Part shown: positions 1 to 7,093 of the stretch, in pieces | Layout: every line of letters starts with the position of its first letter | How positions within the stretch are numbered: position 1 is the stretch's first letter | Origin: Sphingobacteriaceae bacterium | GTDB taxonomy: Bacteria; Bacteroidota; Bacteroidia; Sphingobacteriales; Sphingobacteriaceae | Assembly (NCBI GenBank): GCA_947463785.1 | Contig: CANHRG010000009.1 | Coordinates: 1 to 60,005 of the forward strand | DNA: 60,005 nucleotides | Direction of reading: 5' to 3' | Notes under the pieces: model-generated | Database searches by the model: none | Seen by the model: the letters and a program-made list of their open reading frames with translations, nothing else | What the model was told of the DNA's origin: nothing | Program-made: the position numbers and the translations under genes

Positions 1-110
1 AATCTCATTTACTATGCATGCATAAAAAATAATTTAGAATGCTTCTAAGTCTAATCGGCTTGATGGCTTGTTTTTTCGCCACTTTATTCACAATAATTTC
101 AAAAAATATT

Positions 111-139
111 TTCTGAAATGAAAAAAGAAACTACATTTG
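111..139 (+). promoter_or_regulatory. Promoter of tRNA-Phe
   Basis: A Bacteroidota-type -7 box, TACATTTG, lies at 132-139 and is followed directly by CAGTCC. A degenerate -33 box (TTCTG, 111-115) lies upstream. The tRNA starts 18 bases after the -7 box. The stretch TTTGCAGTCC is shared exactly with the rpsT and rpsU promoters in this window. Confidence 0.7.
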
Positions 140-157
140 CAGTCCTCAAAGGGAGCT

Positions 158-233
158 GGTACCATAGCTCAGTTGGTAGAGCAAAGGACTGAAAATCCTT
201 GTGTCGCTGGTTCGATTCCAGCTGGTACCACCA
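158..233 (+). tRNA. tRNA-Phe (anticodon GAA)
   Basis: The full cloverleaf can be folded by eye. The acceptor stem pairs GGTACCA with TGGTACC, the anticodon loop CTGAAAA carries GAA, and the T arm pairs GCTGG with CCAGC around TTCGATT. The discriminator A at 230 is followed by an encoded CCA (231-233). The tRNA-Thr and tRNA-Tyr genes at the right end of the window do not encode CCA. The gene is monocistronic, with its own promoter upstream and a terminator immediately downstream. It borders an accessory block, which fits the common use of tRNA genes as integration sites, although no duplicated tRNA 3' end is visible in the window. Confidence 0.97.
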
Positions 234-236
234 GAA

Positions 237-266
237 AGAGATCTTAGCAATAAGGTCTCTTTTTTT
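237..266 (+). terminator. Terminator of tRNA-Phe
   Basis: A hairpin pairs AGAGATCTTA (237-246) with TAAGGTCTCT (251-260), with one mismatch, around the loop GCAA. A run of T follows (260-266). It starts four bases after the encoded CCA. Confidence 0.85.
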
Positions 267-364
267 GTTTCTGAGGGTGTTTTTACGAAGGTTTTAAGCC
301 TGTTTTTAGACTGGTCTTAGGTTTTGTGCGAACGATTAAAGTTAAGTTATTTTTTCTTGATTTT

Positions 365-526
365 TCAAACTTTTGGCGCATCTACTGACTCATCTACTGG
401 CGCATGAGTCAAATCGAGTTTGCCTTCTTGTGTGAAGCTGTAATAGCCTTCAGGAGAGACTATCAAATGATCCAGTAATTCAATGTCTAATAGTGCTGCT
501 GCCTCTTTGATATTTTGTTTTAAATT
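365..526 (-). pseudogene. 3' remnant of a RadC-family gene
   Basis: On the minus strand, 53 codons stay open from an in-frame TAG (527-529) down to a TGA (365-367). The reading contains LLDIELLDHLIVS followed by EGYYSF and an EG-K ending. This matches the C-terminal end of RadC proteins; the intact RadC at 35980 has LLDLQVLDHLIFT and GYLSF in the same place. The catalytic HxHPSG part and everything before it are missing, so this is a scar of a second radC. RadC paralogues of this type are often carried by integrative elements in Bacteroidota, which agrees with the neighbouring tRNA. It accounts for most of the otherwise gene-free stretch 267-563. Confidence 0.75.
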
Positions 527-563
527 CTAGTTGATTTTACATCAAAAAGGCACTTCGGTTGTA

Positions 564-1433
564 TTACTTTAAACCTGATTGATTAAACACATTCTCTTGC
601 TCTTGTTTGTATTTTTTTAACAAGGATCCGATATTCCTGTAATAGTTGTTGCCAATACCTCTGTAAGTTGGATGGTAAATAACCGTAAAGCATGTCATAC
701 CAGAAAAGGCAATCTTTGCGCCAGTATTTGCGTTTAAATCCAGACTTTCCATCCGAATGCTCTCGAAATTTATCCCACTTATTTCAGACCAAGACTTGAT
801 GTAATCATTGCTAAAGCTATAAAATACAACAAGTTCAGGTTTGTGTGTTGAAATCAAAGTCTTCAATTGCTGGACTCGGATTTCTGCTAGCTGTTGTTTG
901 TAGGTCTCACGCGACTTTAAATATTCTATATCTGTCCATTTTGAATAGTTAAATGCAGTTATCCCGGGTGATGGTAATGGAAAAAGTTCTATTAAACAAT
1001 TTTCTGAGTCATGTCTCCCGAGTTCATCAGACTGATAGCATTTTATATCTTTCAAATTCAACTCATTCTCGCCCTTATAGCATAGTAATAACTTGATTAG
1101 ACCTCCCCATGTCTTCTGATATGTACTTTTGTCTCCTTTAAAGAATCTATCAAATGTTGAGTCACCGGCTCCTCTTATTAATGAGTGGAATTGATAATTA
1201 TCTAAGAGTGTAGGTTTTCCTGCGTTTTTCCAAATGTCTAACCTTGAAATTATTTCTTCAATGCTATTCCCACCACCCTCTTCCATGCCTATGAACCAAT
1301 ATTTGCCCTTTAAATTACCGTAACCATAGAAGGTTTTCATGTATTCCTCTAACAAAGCCCTGTCAATTTTCATAGCTAATTTATCAATACACTTTGGTGA
1401 AGTGTATTGAAGATACACCTTCTGTTTTATCAA
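564..1433 (-). CDS. Hypothetical protein, possible uracil-DNA-glycosylase-like fold
   Basis: A 289-residue protein that I do not recognise with certainty. It has no signal peptide or membrane segment. Four short motifs occur in an order that recalls the uracil-DNA glycosylase-like fold: a hydrophobic strand ending in FIGMEEGGG (about residue 48), LFPLPSP (about 150), a strand LVVFYSFSN (about 201), and HPTYRG near the C-terminus (about 254). This is an inference from motif spacing only. An internal start at residue 22 (position 1370) is as plausible as the first Met. The gene points back towards the radC remnant and is divergent from the 1637-3256 operon, with a 203-base region between them that holds a palindrome. 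Base composition is AT-rich, as in the rest of the accessory block. Confidence 0.6.
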   Translation of the reverse strand: MIKQKVYLQYTSPKCIDKLAMKIDRALLEEYMKTFYGYGNLKGKYWFIGMEEGGGNSIEEIISRLDIWKNAGKPTLLDNYQFHSLIRGAGDSTFDRFFKGDKSTYQKTWGGLIKLLLCYKGENELNLKDIKCYQSDELGRHDSENCLIELFPLPSPGITAFNYSKWTDIEYLKSRETYKQQLAEIRVQQLKTLISTHKPELVVFYSFSNDYIKSWSEISGINFESIRMESLDLNANTGAKIAFSGMTCFTVIYHPTYRGIGNNYYRNIGSLLKKYKQEQENVFNQSGLK

Positions 1434-1550
1434 ACAAAAAAACGATTGTAAGTGATGTTTAATGAGACACCGGCGGTAATGTGAGAATTAAAGCAAAACT
1501 GGGTTACTAATCCTATTTAAAAATTACCCTTAAAAATTTTAAAAGCTGTA

Positions 1551-1574
1551 AAAGTGAACAAAATTGATCACTTT
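1551..1574. promoter_or_regulatory. Imperfect palindrome, possible operator
   Basis: The half sites AAAGTGAACAAA and ATTGATCACTTT form a 24-base imperfect palindrome in which 10 of 12 positions pair. It lies between the divergent genes at 564-1433 and 1637-2701, about 63 bases before the latter. The size and symmetry suit a dimeric regulator. No regulator is encoded next to it, so the binder is unknown. The rest of the 1434-1636 intergenic region shows nothing I can assign. Confidence 0.35.
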
Positions 1575-1636
1575 GATATGACAAATAGTTATATTAGCTT
1601 ATGATTGGTTGATAACACATCATTCAACAAAACAAA

Positions 1637-2701
1637 ATGGGTTATTTTCTAACCGAGAACATGGTAATGGATCTCCAGAACTTCTGGTTTAAATCCAATC
1701 ATCCTCAAACTAATCCCAAGGGCTATTCAAGTTTACCTGATGTAGAATTGGTAAATTTTGATCTATCCAAATTGAACAGTAGAAAAAAGGACTTAATAGA
1801 GTTACTAGGAATAATCTATAATTACCAAATTTTTCAACCTGATTATTTTAAAAGTGATAAAGAGGACTTCAATGCATTTTATAAATACCTTAAAAGGGAT
1901 TTGATTGGTTCATACCCTTTCAAAGAATTCACAACTCAAGCTTTTGATACATTACCTGATGAAGACTTTAGCAAATGGTTGAAAAATGTCCTGGATACAA
2001 CGAATAATAGGGTTAAATGGACATCTGTTTTGATAGATTACTCTAGATCTGAAGAGAAAGAAACCATACTCAAGCACAAATACCATAGATTTTTACTACT
2101 GGCTGAAATTTGCCACCATTTGGATAAGATTCAAGTAAGGGATTATCAGCAAGCCAAGATCAAAATTGATTTAAAAGGAAAACTAATGGGTGAATTAGAT
2201 GCACTAGTTTATGGCCATAAACACAGCCTTTCAGCCTATTTAGGGCAGCATATTCTGAGAAACTTCCCTTTCAAAGATTACCTTAATTTTCACTCAGAGT
2301 CATGGTTAATCAATAAAAAAGGTGTATATGAGCATTATACCCCAATGTCGTTTTTTAGAGATCTTATTTGGGTTAAGTACATCGATCGGCTAGACCAAAA
2401 ATTATTATTTGATTATGAAGACAGTAATTACAGGGCTTATACCATCGAAGAGTGGCTTTCAATTTTATGGAACAGATACAGAACCATTTTTATTTCTAGG
2501 ATTGAAGATAAAAATTTGAATAAAAAACAAAAATCCAGAAGAGAACCGGATGCTTACTGCAAACTAGGTATAAAGGTGAATAATTTAGAGCTGTGGGAAG
2601 AACTGCATAAAATTGAGCATTTGATAACTTTACATCATACACACAATGAAACTAGCCGTAATTGGAAGCAGATCATTAACAAACAGAGAATTAGTAATTA
2701 A
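1637..2701 (+). CDS. Hypothetical protein, accessory operon gene 1
   Basis: A 354-residue soluble protein, with no recognisable domain, signal peptide or transmembrane helix. It is rich in aromatic residues and lysine. Visible features are a HxH-type cluster (ICHHLDKI, about residue 158), YGHKHSLSAYLGQH (about 193-206), a YTPMSFFRDLIW block (about 238) and a LHHTHNE stretch near the C-terminus. The many histidines could bind metal, but no known catalytic signature is evident. Alternative starts exist at Met 9 and Met 11. Its last 56 bases overlap the start of the SLOG gene at 2646 in another frame, which implies a common transcript and perhaps coupled translation. It belongs to the AT-rich accessory block next to tRNA-Phe. 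Confidence 0.75.
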   Translation: MGYFLTENMVMDLQNFWFKSNHPQTNPKGYSSLPDVELVNFDLSKLNSRKKDLIELLGIIYNYQIFQPDYFKSDKEDFNAFYKYLKRDLIGSYPFKEFTTQAFDTLPDEDFSKWLKNVLDTTNNRVKWTSVLIDYSRSEEKETILKHKYHRFLLLAEICHHLDKIQVRDYQQAKIKIDLKGKLMGELDALVYGHKHSLSAYLGQHILRNFPFKDYLNFHSESWLINKKGVYEHYTPMSFFRDLIWVKYIDRLDQKLLFDYEDSNYRAYTIEEWLSILWNRYRTIFISRIEDKNLNKKQKSRREPDAYCKLGIKVNNLELWEELHKIEHLITLHHTHNETSRNWKQIINKQRISN

Positions 2702-2987
2702 AAAGCTTGATGAGTTGAAGGATGAAGTAGAATTACTGGTATCTGGAGGTGCTAAGGGAGCTGATTTACTGGCACAAAAATGGGCTGAAGAGAATAATAT
2801 AGCCACGAAAATATTTAAACCTGAATGGGGAAAGTATGGTAAGTCGGCTGGAATCTTAAGAAACAAGAAGATCATCGAATCATGTGACTACTGCATAGCA
2901 TTTTGGGATGGTATTTCAAGGGGAACCAAAAGTTCGATTGATTTTTGTGTAAAAATGAATAAACCCTATCTTATAGTTAATCAATAA
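2646..2987 (+). CDS. SLOG-fold protein, DUF2493/YspA-like
   Basis: A compact single-domain Rossmann-like protein of 113 residues. The N-terminal strand and glycine turn read MKLAVIGSRS. The nucleotide-binding GGAKGAD lies at about residues 34-40, EWGKYGKSAGILRN at about 60-73, and FWDGISRGTKSSI at about 87-99. These match the DUF2493 branch of the SLOG superfamily. Members of that superfamily bind nucleotides or nucleotide-derived ligands, and several occur in phage-defence operons. The gene starts inside the previous gene (56-base overlap) and is followed after 5 bases by the cysteine-rich gene, so all three are probably one operon. The ligand and role here cannot be read from sequence. Confidence 0.88.
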   Translation: MKLAVIGSRSLTNRELVIKKLDELKDEVELLVSGGAKGADLLAQKWAEENNIATKIFKPEWGKYGKSAGILRNKKIIESCDYCIAFWDGISRGTKSSIDFCVKMNKPYLIVNQ

Positions 2988-2992
2988 ATTAA

Positions 2993-3256
2993 ATGTCAAA
3001 ATGTATCTATTGTGGATATGGCCAAAATGCAGGATCATACTGCGCCAAGAGTCCCATTTCGAAATGTGTAGTTATTAATGAGGGTAGATGTAGTTATTGT
3101 GGACATGGTCAGAATGCAGGCTCATATTGTGCCAAGAGTCCAATATCTAAATGCGTAGTTCCTAAAGCTGGGAAATGTAGTTATTGCGGTGGTTCTACTG
3201 TAGGATCCTATTGCGCCAAGAGTCCAAGTGGAAAGTGTATTGCTACCCCGTATTAG
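2993..3256 (+). CDS. Triple-repeat 12-cysteine protein (zinc-ribbon-like modules)
   Basis: An 87-residue protein made almost entirely of three repeats with a 29-residue period. Each repeat carries four cysteines: C4, C7, C17, C25; then C33, C36, C46, C54; then C62, C65, C74, C82. The core reads CxYCG, NAGSYCAKSP, KC. The spacing CxxC-x8/9-C-x7-C suggests one zinc site per repeat. Single-copy modules resembling this occur as small C-terminal or stand-alone zinc-ribbon-like pieces in bacterial accessory genes, as far as I recall. It follows the SLOG gene by 5 bases and is the last gene of the operon. A nucleic-acid or protein-binding role is a guess. Confidence 0.8.
   Translation: MSKCIYCGYGQNAGSYCAKSPISKCVVINEGRCSYCGHGQNAGSYCAKSPISKCVVPKAGKCSYCGGSTVGSYCAKSPSGKCIATPY
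3002..3256 (+). repeat. Three in-frame tandem repeats (87-base period)
   Basis: The units begin at 3002, 3089 and 3176, and the third is slightly shorter. They are well conserved at the DNA level (for example GCCAAGAGTCC in all three), which points to recent duplication within the gene. Confidence 0.85.
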
Positions 3257-3397
3257 GGCACTTAAATTAGTTAGAGGTGAACTCTTGTTGATATAACGTT
3301 TGAGATTAGATACTCTAATAAGTTAGTTCTTAGGGGATGCTCCATTTAATAGTAGGTGATGAGTTGAAAATGGTGGTCATTAGTATGGCACTGTTCT

Positions 3398-4771
3398 TTG
3401 GAAGACGTGCCTCAGGGTACTGCCATTACCAACATGGTACCAACAGTTGGCGGAGGAGCGGTCATAACCTATACGATTGCCCCATCTTTACCATCAGGAA
3501 TTACCATTAATGCTACAACAGGTATTGTATCGGGTACCTTAACCAGTACCCAAACAGGCTCACAAACCTACTCGGTAACAGCTACAAATACCGGTGGTTC
3601 TGCAACGGCCACCATTACCTTAGTATTTAACAGTGCACCAACCGACATTGCTCTAAGTTCAAGCAGCATCGCCGAGAACAATGCGGCGAATGCTACGATA
3701 GGTACCTTAAGCAGTACCGATCCGGATACCGGCGATACGCATACCTACACGCTAGTAAGTGGTGCAGGCAGCACAGATAACGCTGCATTTAACATTAGCG
3801 GCAACAATTTGCGAGCCACTGCAGCCTTAGACTTTGAGACCAAATCGAGCTACAGCATCCGCATCAGAACTACTGATGCAGGTGGACTAACTTTCGATAA
3901 AGTGTTTACGGTGAGTGTAACGAATGTAAACGAAACACCGACTAACATTACTTCAAGCCAGACAGCCATTTTTGAAGGCAATGCTACAGGCGCTACGGTA
4001 GGTAATTTAAGCTCAACCGATCCGGATGCCGGCGATACGCATAACTATACCTTGGTTAGTGGTGCAGGTAGTACAGACAATGCCTCATTCAGCATCTCTG
4101 GTAATCAGTTAAAAGCAGCGGCAGTACTCAACTTCAAGACCAAGAATAGCTATAGCATCCGCATTAGAACTACTGATGCAGGTGGCTTAAGCTTCGAGAA
4201 GGTGTTTAGCATCACGGTACTGGAATCGCCATTTGCTACAGGAACTGGAAATTTACCAGGCAGTCAACAAATTACAGCAGCCAGCAACGATGTAACCATT
4301 AGTAAGGGATACAGTTCTAACCTGGATGTTACTGGTAAAGACCTGGTAAGTTACAGATGGAGCCCAGCCATTGGTTTGAGCGCTACCAACATTGCCAACC
4401 CAATTGCCAGTCCGAGTGAAACCACCCGTTATACCGTAACGGTAACCAACAACCTAGGCTTAAGCACGGTGGTATACGTAACGGTAAATGTAATTGAAGA
4501 TTACAACCTTACGCCAAACAATGTGATAACACCAAATGGCGATGGAGTAAACGACACCTGGGTGATAGGCAACTTGAACACCTACCCAGACAACACCGTA
4601 CAGCTATTTGACAAAGCAGGCCGCATGTTGTATCAGGTAAAAGGTTACCAGAACGACTGGGCGGGTATGCTGAATGGAAACCTGTTGCAAGAGGGTGCAT
4701 ATTACTATGTGATCCGTATAGGCAATAAAGGCTTCATCAAGAAGGGATTCATCAACATCATTAGAGAATGA
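3398..4771 (+). pseudogene. 5'-truncated T9SS-targeted adhesin (Ig/cadherin-like repeats, type B CTD)
   Basis: The reading frame is open from 3368 but has no ATG and no signal peptide; the first possible start is a TTG at 3398. The protein begins in the middle of an Ig-like module (residues about 5-78). Two 100-residue cadherin-like repeats follow (81-180 and 181-277, each with STDPD-GDTH and GAGSTDNA). Next comes a linker domain, and then a gliding-motility-associated type B C-terminal domain (about 370-457, with ITPNGDGVNDTW and LFDKAGR). Intact members are long, Sec-exported and handed to the type IX secretion system through this domain. Here the N-terminal part is lost exactly where the AT-rich accessory block ends, so it is probably a remnant. 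The codon use is visibly more GC-rich than that of the block. Its stop overlaps an ATG of the PorP gene. Confidence 0.8.
3638..4237 (+). repeat. Two cadherin-like repeats of 300 bases
   Basis: Codons 81-180 and 181-280 of the truncated adhesin are direct repeats, with long identical stretches around TAGCATCCGCAT and ACTACTGATGCAGGTGG. This is a typical extracellular stalk repeat. Confidence 0.85.
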
Positions 4772-4809
4772 TAAACACACTAAATCAAAAGGCTAAAAAC
4801 AGTACATAC

Positions 4810-5706
4810 ATGAAAAGATACCTAATTGCAGCAGTTTTTCTACTTATTTGTAAGCAAAGTTCTGCGCAGATTAACCCATTTGATGCACTCTATTTTCAAA
4901 ATGCTTATTTGGCTAATTCGGCTATGGCGGGCAGTCAAGAAGGTTCCCGTATTAATTTGGGTTATAGAAACCAATGGAGTAGTGTTCCGGGTTCGCCCAG
5001 AATGCAGTACGTTAGTTATGAAACGAAACAAAATAAGATTGGTTGGGGCCTTTCAATTATTAATAACCGTGAAGGTATGGTTACTGACAATAAATTTTTA
5101 GGAACCTTCGCCATACATTTGCCTTTAAATAACCCCAACAATCAGATCCACCTGGGTTTAAATGTTAGTGCTCAGAAATTACAGTACAATTTGGCCGGTC
5201 TGGAAGGTAATGCTGCTGATCAGGCATTGGCACGTTTTAATGACAGAGGGCTAATTTTTGATGGTGATTTCGGTATGGGTTTTAGTACTGAGCGTTTGAC
5301 TTTAGAATTTGCTTCTTATAACCTTTTTGAACAATTATTGAAGGAGCAAACCAATGCTTCGATTAGCAATACTGCTGATTTTAATTTATTCTTCCTTGCT
5401 GCTAGTTACCGTATTCCGATGGAAAATTGGGGCTTAACCACCAAGCTTGCTTACCGTGGTGTAAAAAACTACACCAATTTAGTAGACCTTGCCATGGAGT
5501 TTAGAACCAGAAATGAAAAACTGGCTTTCACTGGTATTTACCATTCGAATAAGAGTGCCTCATTCGGTTTGAGCTATTTACACCAAGGAAAATACGAGTT
5601 TGTAGGTTTTTACAATACCACACAGAATCCAATAAGTACAGTGGCCAACGGAACCTTTGAAATCGGACTTAAGACTTTGTTGAACCGTAAGGCAAGTAAG
5701 AATTAA
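4810..5706 (+). CDS. PorP/SprF family type IX secretion membrane protein
   Basis: The protein is about 298 residues. It begins with a signal peptide (basic MKRY, hydrophobic core, cleavage after SSAQ near residue 20), then INPFDALYFQNAYLANSAMAGSQEG, the characteristic start of PorP/SprF proteins. The rest has the alternating pattern of an outer-membrane beta-barrel. Family members work with individual T9SS type B substrates, helping their secretion or surface attachment, and are usually encoded directly downstream, as here. I start at 4810 because it opens the signal peptide. An in-frame ATG at 4768 overlaps the adhesin stop codon and would add 14 residues before it. The gene looks intact although its partner is truncated. 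A strong terminator follows. Confidence 0.9.
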   Translation: MKRYLIAAVFLLICKQSSAQINPFDALYFQNAYLANSAMAGSQEGSRINLGYRNQWSSVPGSPRMQYVSYETKQNKIGWGLSIINNREGMVTDNKFLGTFAIHLPLNNPNNQIHLGLNVSAQKLQYNLAGLEGNAADQALARFNDRGLIFDGDFGMGFSTERLTLEFASYNLFEQLLKEQTNASISNTADFNLFFLAASYRIPMENWGLTTKLAYRGVKNYTNLVDLAMEFRTRNEKLAFTGIYHSNKSASFGLSYLHQGKYEFVGFYNTTQNPISTVANGTFEIGLKTLLNRKASKN

Positions 5707-5725
5707 TACCATAACTATTGGTTTA

Positions 5726-5764
5726 AAAAACGTCGATTACTTTTAGTAAGTAATCGACGTTTTT
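5726..5764 (+). terminator. Rho-independent terminator after porP-like gene
   Basis: A perfect 12-base stem pairs CGTCGATTACTT (5731-5742) with AAGTAATCGACG (5748-5759), with A runs before and T runs after. Confidence 0.92.
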
Positions 5765-5822
5765 GTTTGTACCGTTTGTAGGATAAAATGATGTATTTCG
5801 CACCATTTCTAAATGTATAGTG

Positions 5823-5830
5823 TAGTTTTG
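5823..5830 (+). promoter_or_regulatory. -7 box of the pabA/trpG promoter
   Basis: TAGTTTTG matches TAnnTTTG and lies 21 bases before the ATG at 5852. No clear -33 TTTG is seen. Confidence 0.6.
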
Positions 5831-5851
5831 CAGTAATTTCCAAGTGCTGTC

Positions 5852-6421
5852 ATGAATATCCTTCTTCTCGATAACTACGATTCCTTTACGTATAACCTTG
5901 TTCATGCGGTTGAAAAGCTAAGTCACAATCGGGTTGCCGTTTATCGTAATGACGAGATTTCTCTTGAGGAAATTCAAAAATTTGATAAGATCATTCTTTC
6001 ACCAGGCCCGGGTATTCCATCGGAAGCGGGTTTATTACTACCAGTCATTCAAGAATATGCGCCCACTAAGTCTATACTTGGGGTGTGTTTGGGTCATCAG
6101 GCTATTGGGGAAGCTTTTGGAGCGAAACTTGTTAATCTGGATACCGTTCATCATGGAGTGGCTCATCCAATCACGTTGACTGATCACCAATCGCGGTTGT
6201 TTGAAGGTTTGCCCGAAACTTTTGAGGTTGGCAGGTATCACAGTTGGACTTTGGCTGATGAAGATTTCCCTACCGACTTGCAAGTTACTGCCAGAGATAG
6301 CCGGGGTTGCATTATGGCTTTGCAACATGTAAATTACGCCGTTCAGGGCGTACAGTTTCATCCTGAAAGTATACTTACTCCTTTCGGTGAAAAAATTATC
6401 AAGAACTGGTTGAAGAGCTAA
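5852..6421 (+). CDS. Anthranilate/aminodeoxychorismate synthase glutamine amidotransferase subunit
   Basis: A class I glutamine amidotransferase of 189 residues, the usual length for TrpG/PabA. It starts with LLLDNYDSFTYNL and has the oxyanion motif SPGPG (about residues 50-54), the nucleophile Cys in GVCLGHQ (about 79) and the His-Glu pair in HPES (about 170). It supplies ammonia from glutamine to a chorismate-using partner, giving anthranilate (tryptophan) or aminodeoxychorismate (folate). No TrpE or PabB partner is in the window, so the two roles cannot be separated; such stand-alone genes often serve both. It is a single gene with its own promoter, convergent with tdk across 2 bases. Confidence 0.92.
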   Translation: MNILLLDNYDSFTYNLVHAVEKLSHNRVAVYRNDEISLEEIQKFDKIILSPGPGIPSEAGLLLPVIQEYAPTKSILGVCLGHQAIGEAFGAKLVNLDTVHHGVAHPITLTDHQSRLFEGLPETFEVGRYHSWTLADEDFPTDLQVTARDSRGCIMALQHVNYAVQGVQFHPESILTPFGEKIIKNWLKS

Positions 6422-6423
6422 AT

Positions 6424-7002
6424 TTAATTTCCGTTAGTGAAACAATCGCGGCAGCGAGGTTCGTAGCTGTCTTTCTCCCCCAATAAAATGGTATTCTCAT
6501 TAGCCACGGTTCGGTAAGAGTGGTTGGCCGGTGCACCACATTGCAGGCAGATGGCATGTACTTTGGTTACATCTTCTGCAATGGCCATTAAAGCTGGCAT
6601 AGGCCCAAAAGGGATACCCTGAAAATCCATATCTAAACCCGCAACAATGACTCGAATTCCGCGATTGGCCAATTGGGTGCAAACTTCAGGCAATTCATCG
6701 TCAAAAAATTGTGCTTCATCTATACCTACCACTTGGGTATTGGTGCCCAAGAGTAAAATAGCTGATGAATTTTCTACAGGTGTAGAGGGTATGGAGTTTG
6801 AATCGTGAGAAACAACCGCAGTTTCGTCATAGCGCACATCCGTTTTGGGTTTGAAAATCTCTACGTTAAGTTGTGCAATTTTTGCTCTTTTTAAACGTCT
6901 AATCAATTCTTCTGTTTTACCAGAAAACATCGAACCACAAATTACTTCGATACTCCCTCCGGGTTCCTGCTTGCGTTTAAATTTGTGTTCGTTATAGAGC
7001 AT
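6424..7002 (-). CDS. tdk: Thymidine kinase (type II)
   Basis: A 192-residue salvage kinase that phosphorylates thymidine with ATP. It has the Walker A loop GSMFSGKT (about residues 23-30), the Walker B-like [10 protein letters not shown] (about 91-100) with the catalytic Glu in DEAQ, the lasso region QGIPFGP, and a structural zinc site formed by CLQC and CRDC near the C-terminus. The length and motif order are typical of the small tetrameric bacterial type. It lies on the minus strand, convergent with pabA/trpG and divergent from the gene at 7094. Confidence 0.96.
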   Translation of the reverse strand: MLYNEHKFKRKQEPGGSIEVICGSMFSGKTEELIRRLKRAKIAQLNVEIFKPKTDVRYDETAVVSHDSNSIPSTPVENSSAILLLGTNTQVVGIDEAQFFDDELPEVCTQLANRGIRVIVAGLDMDFQGIPFGPMPALMAIAEDVTKVHAICLQCGAPANHSYRTVANENTILLGEKDSYEPRCRDCFTNGN

Positions 7003-7054
7003 GATGGTGCTTGTGTAGATTTTTGATTGCCCGGCTAATATCAGAATTTAATGC

Positions 7055-7062
7055 TATTTTTG
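7055..7062 (+). promoter_or_regulatory. -7 box upstream of the 7094 gene
   Basis: TATTTTTG matches TAnnTTTG and ends 31 bases before the ATG at 7094. Confidence 0.5.
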
Positions 7063-7093
7063 AAAGGATGAGCGCAATTTAAAGCAATTTTAA

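Noticed and set aside
1-110. Possible minus-strand frame with a basic stretch (KKQAIKPIRLRSI)
   Set aside because: Only about 30 codons before a stop, no start context and no recognisable family; treated as non-coding.
361-410. Inverted and direct repeats GACTCAT/ATGAGTC and CATCTACTG
   Set aside because: They lie inside the radC remnant and encode its low-complexity tail; no independent role is needed.
158-3397. Attachment-site duplication of the tRNA-Phe 3' end
   Set aside because: I looked for the T-arm and acceptor sequence downstream of the block and found no copy, and no integrase is present; an active integrative element is not supported.
3257-3397. Promoter or gene start for the adhesin frame
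   Set aside because: No TAnnTTTG box, ATG or signal peptide in frame; the frame is open only from 3368 by chance.
4509-4700. Minus-strand frame opposite the adhesin C-terminal domain
   Set aside because: Shadow of a repetitive coding region, with no protein-like composition.
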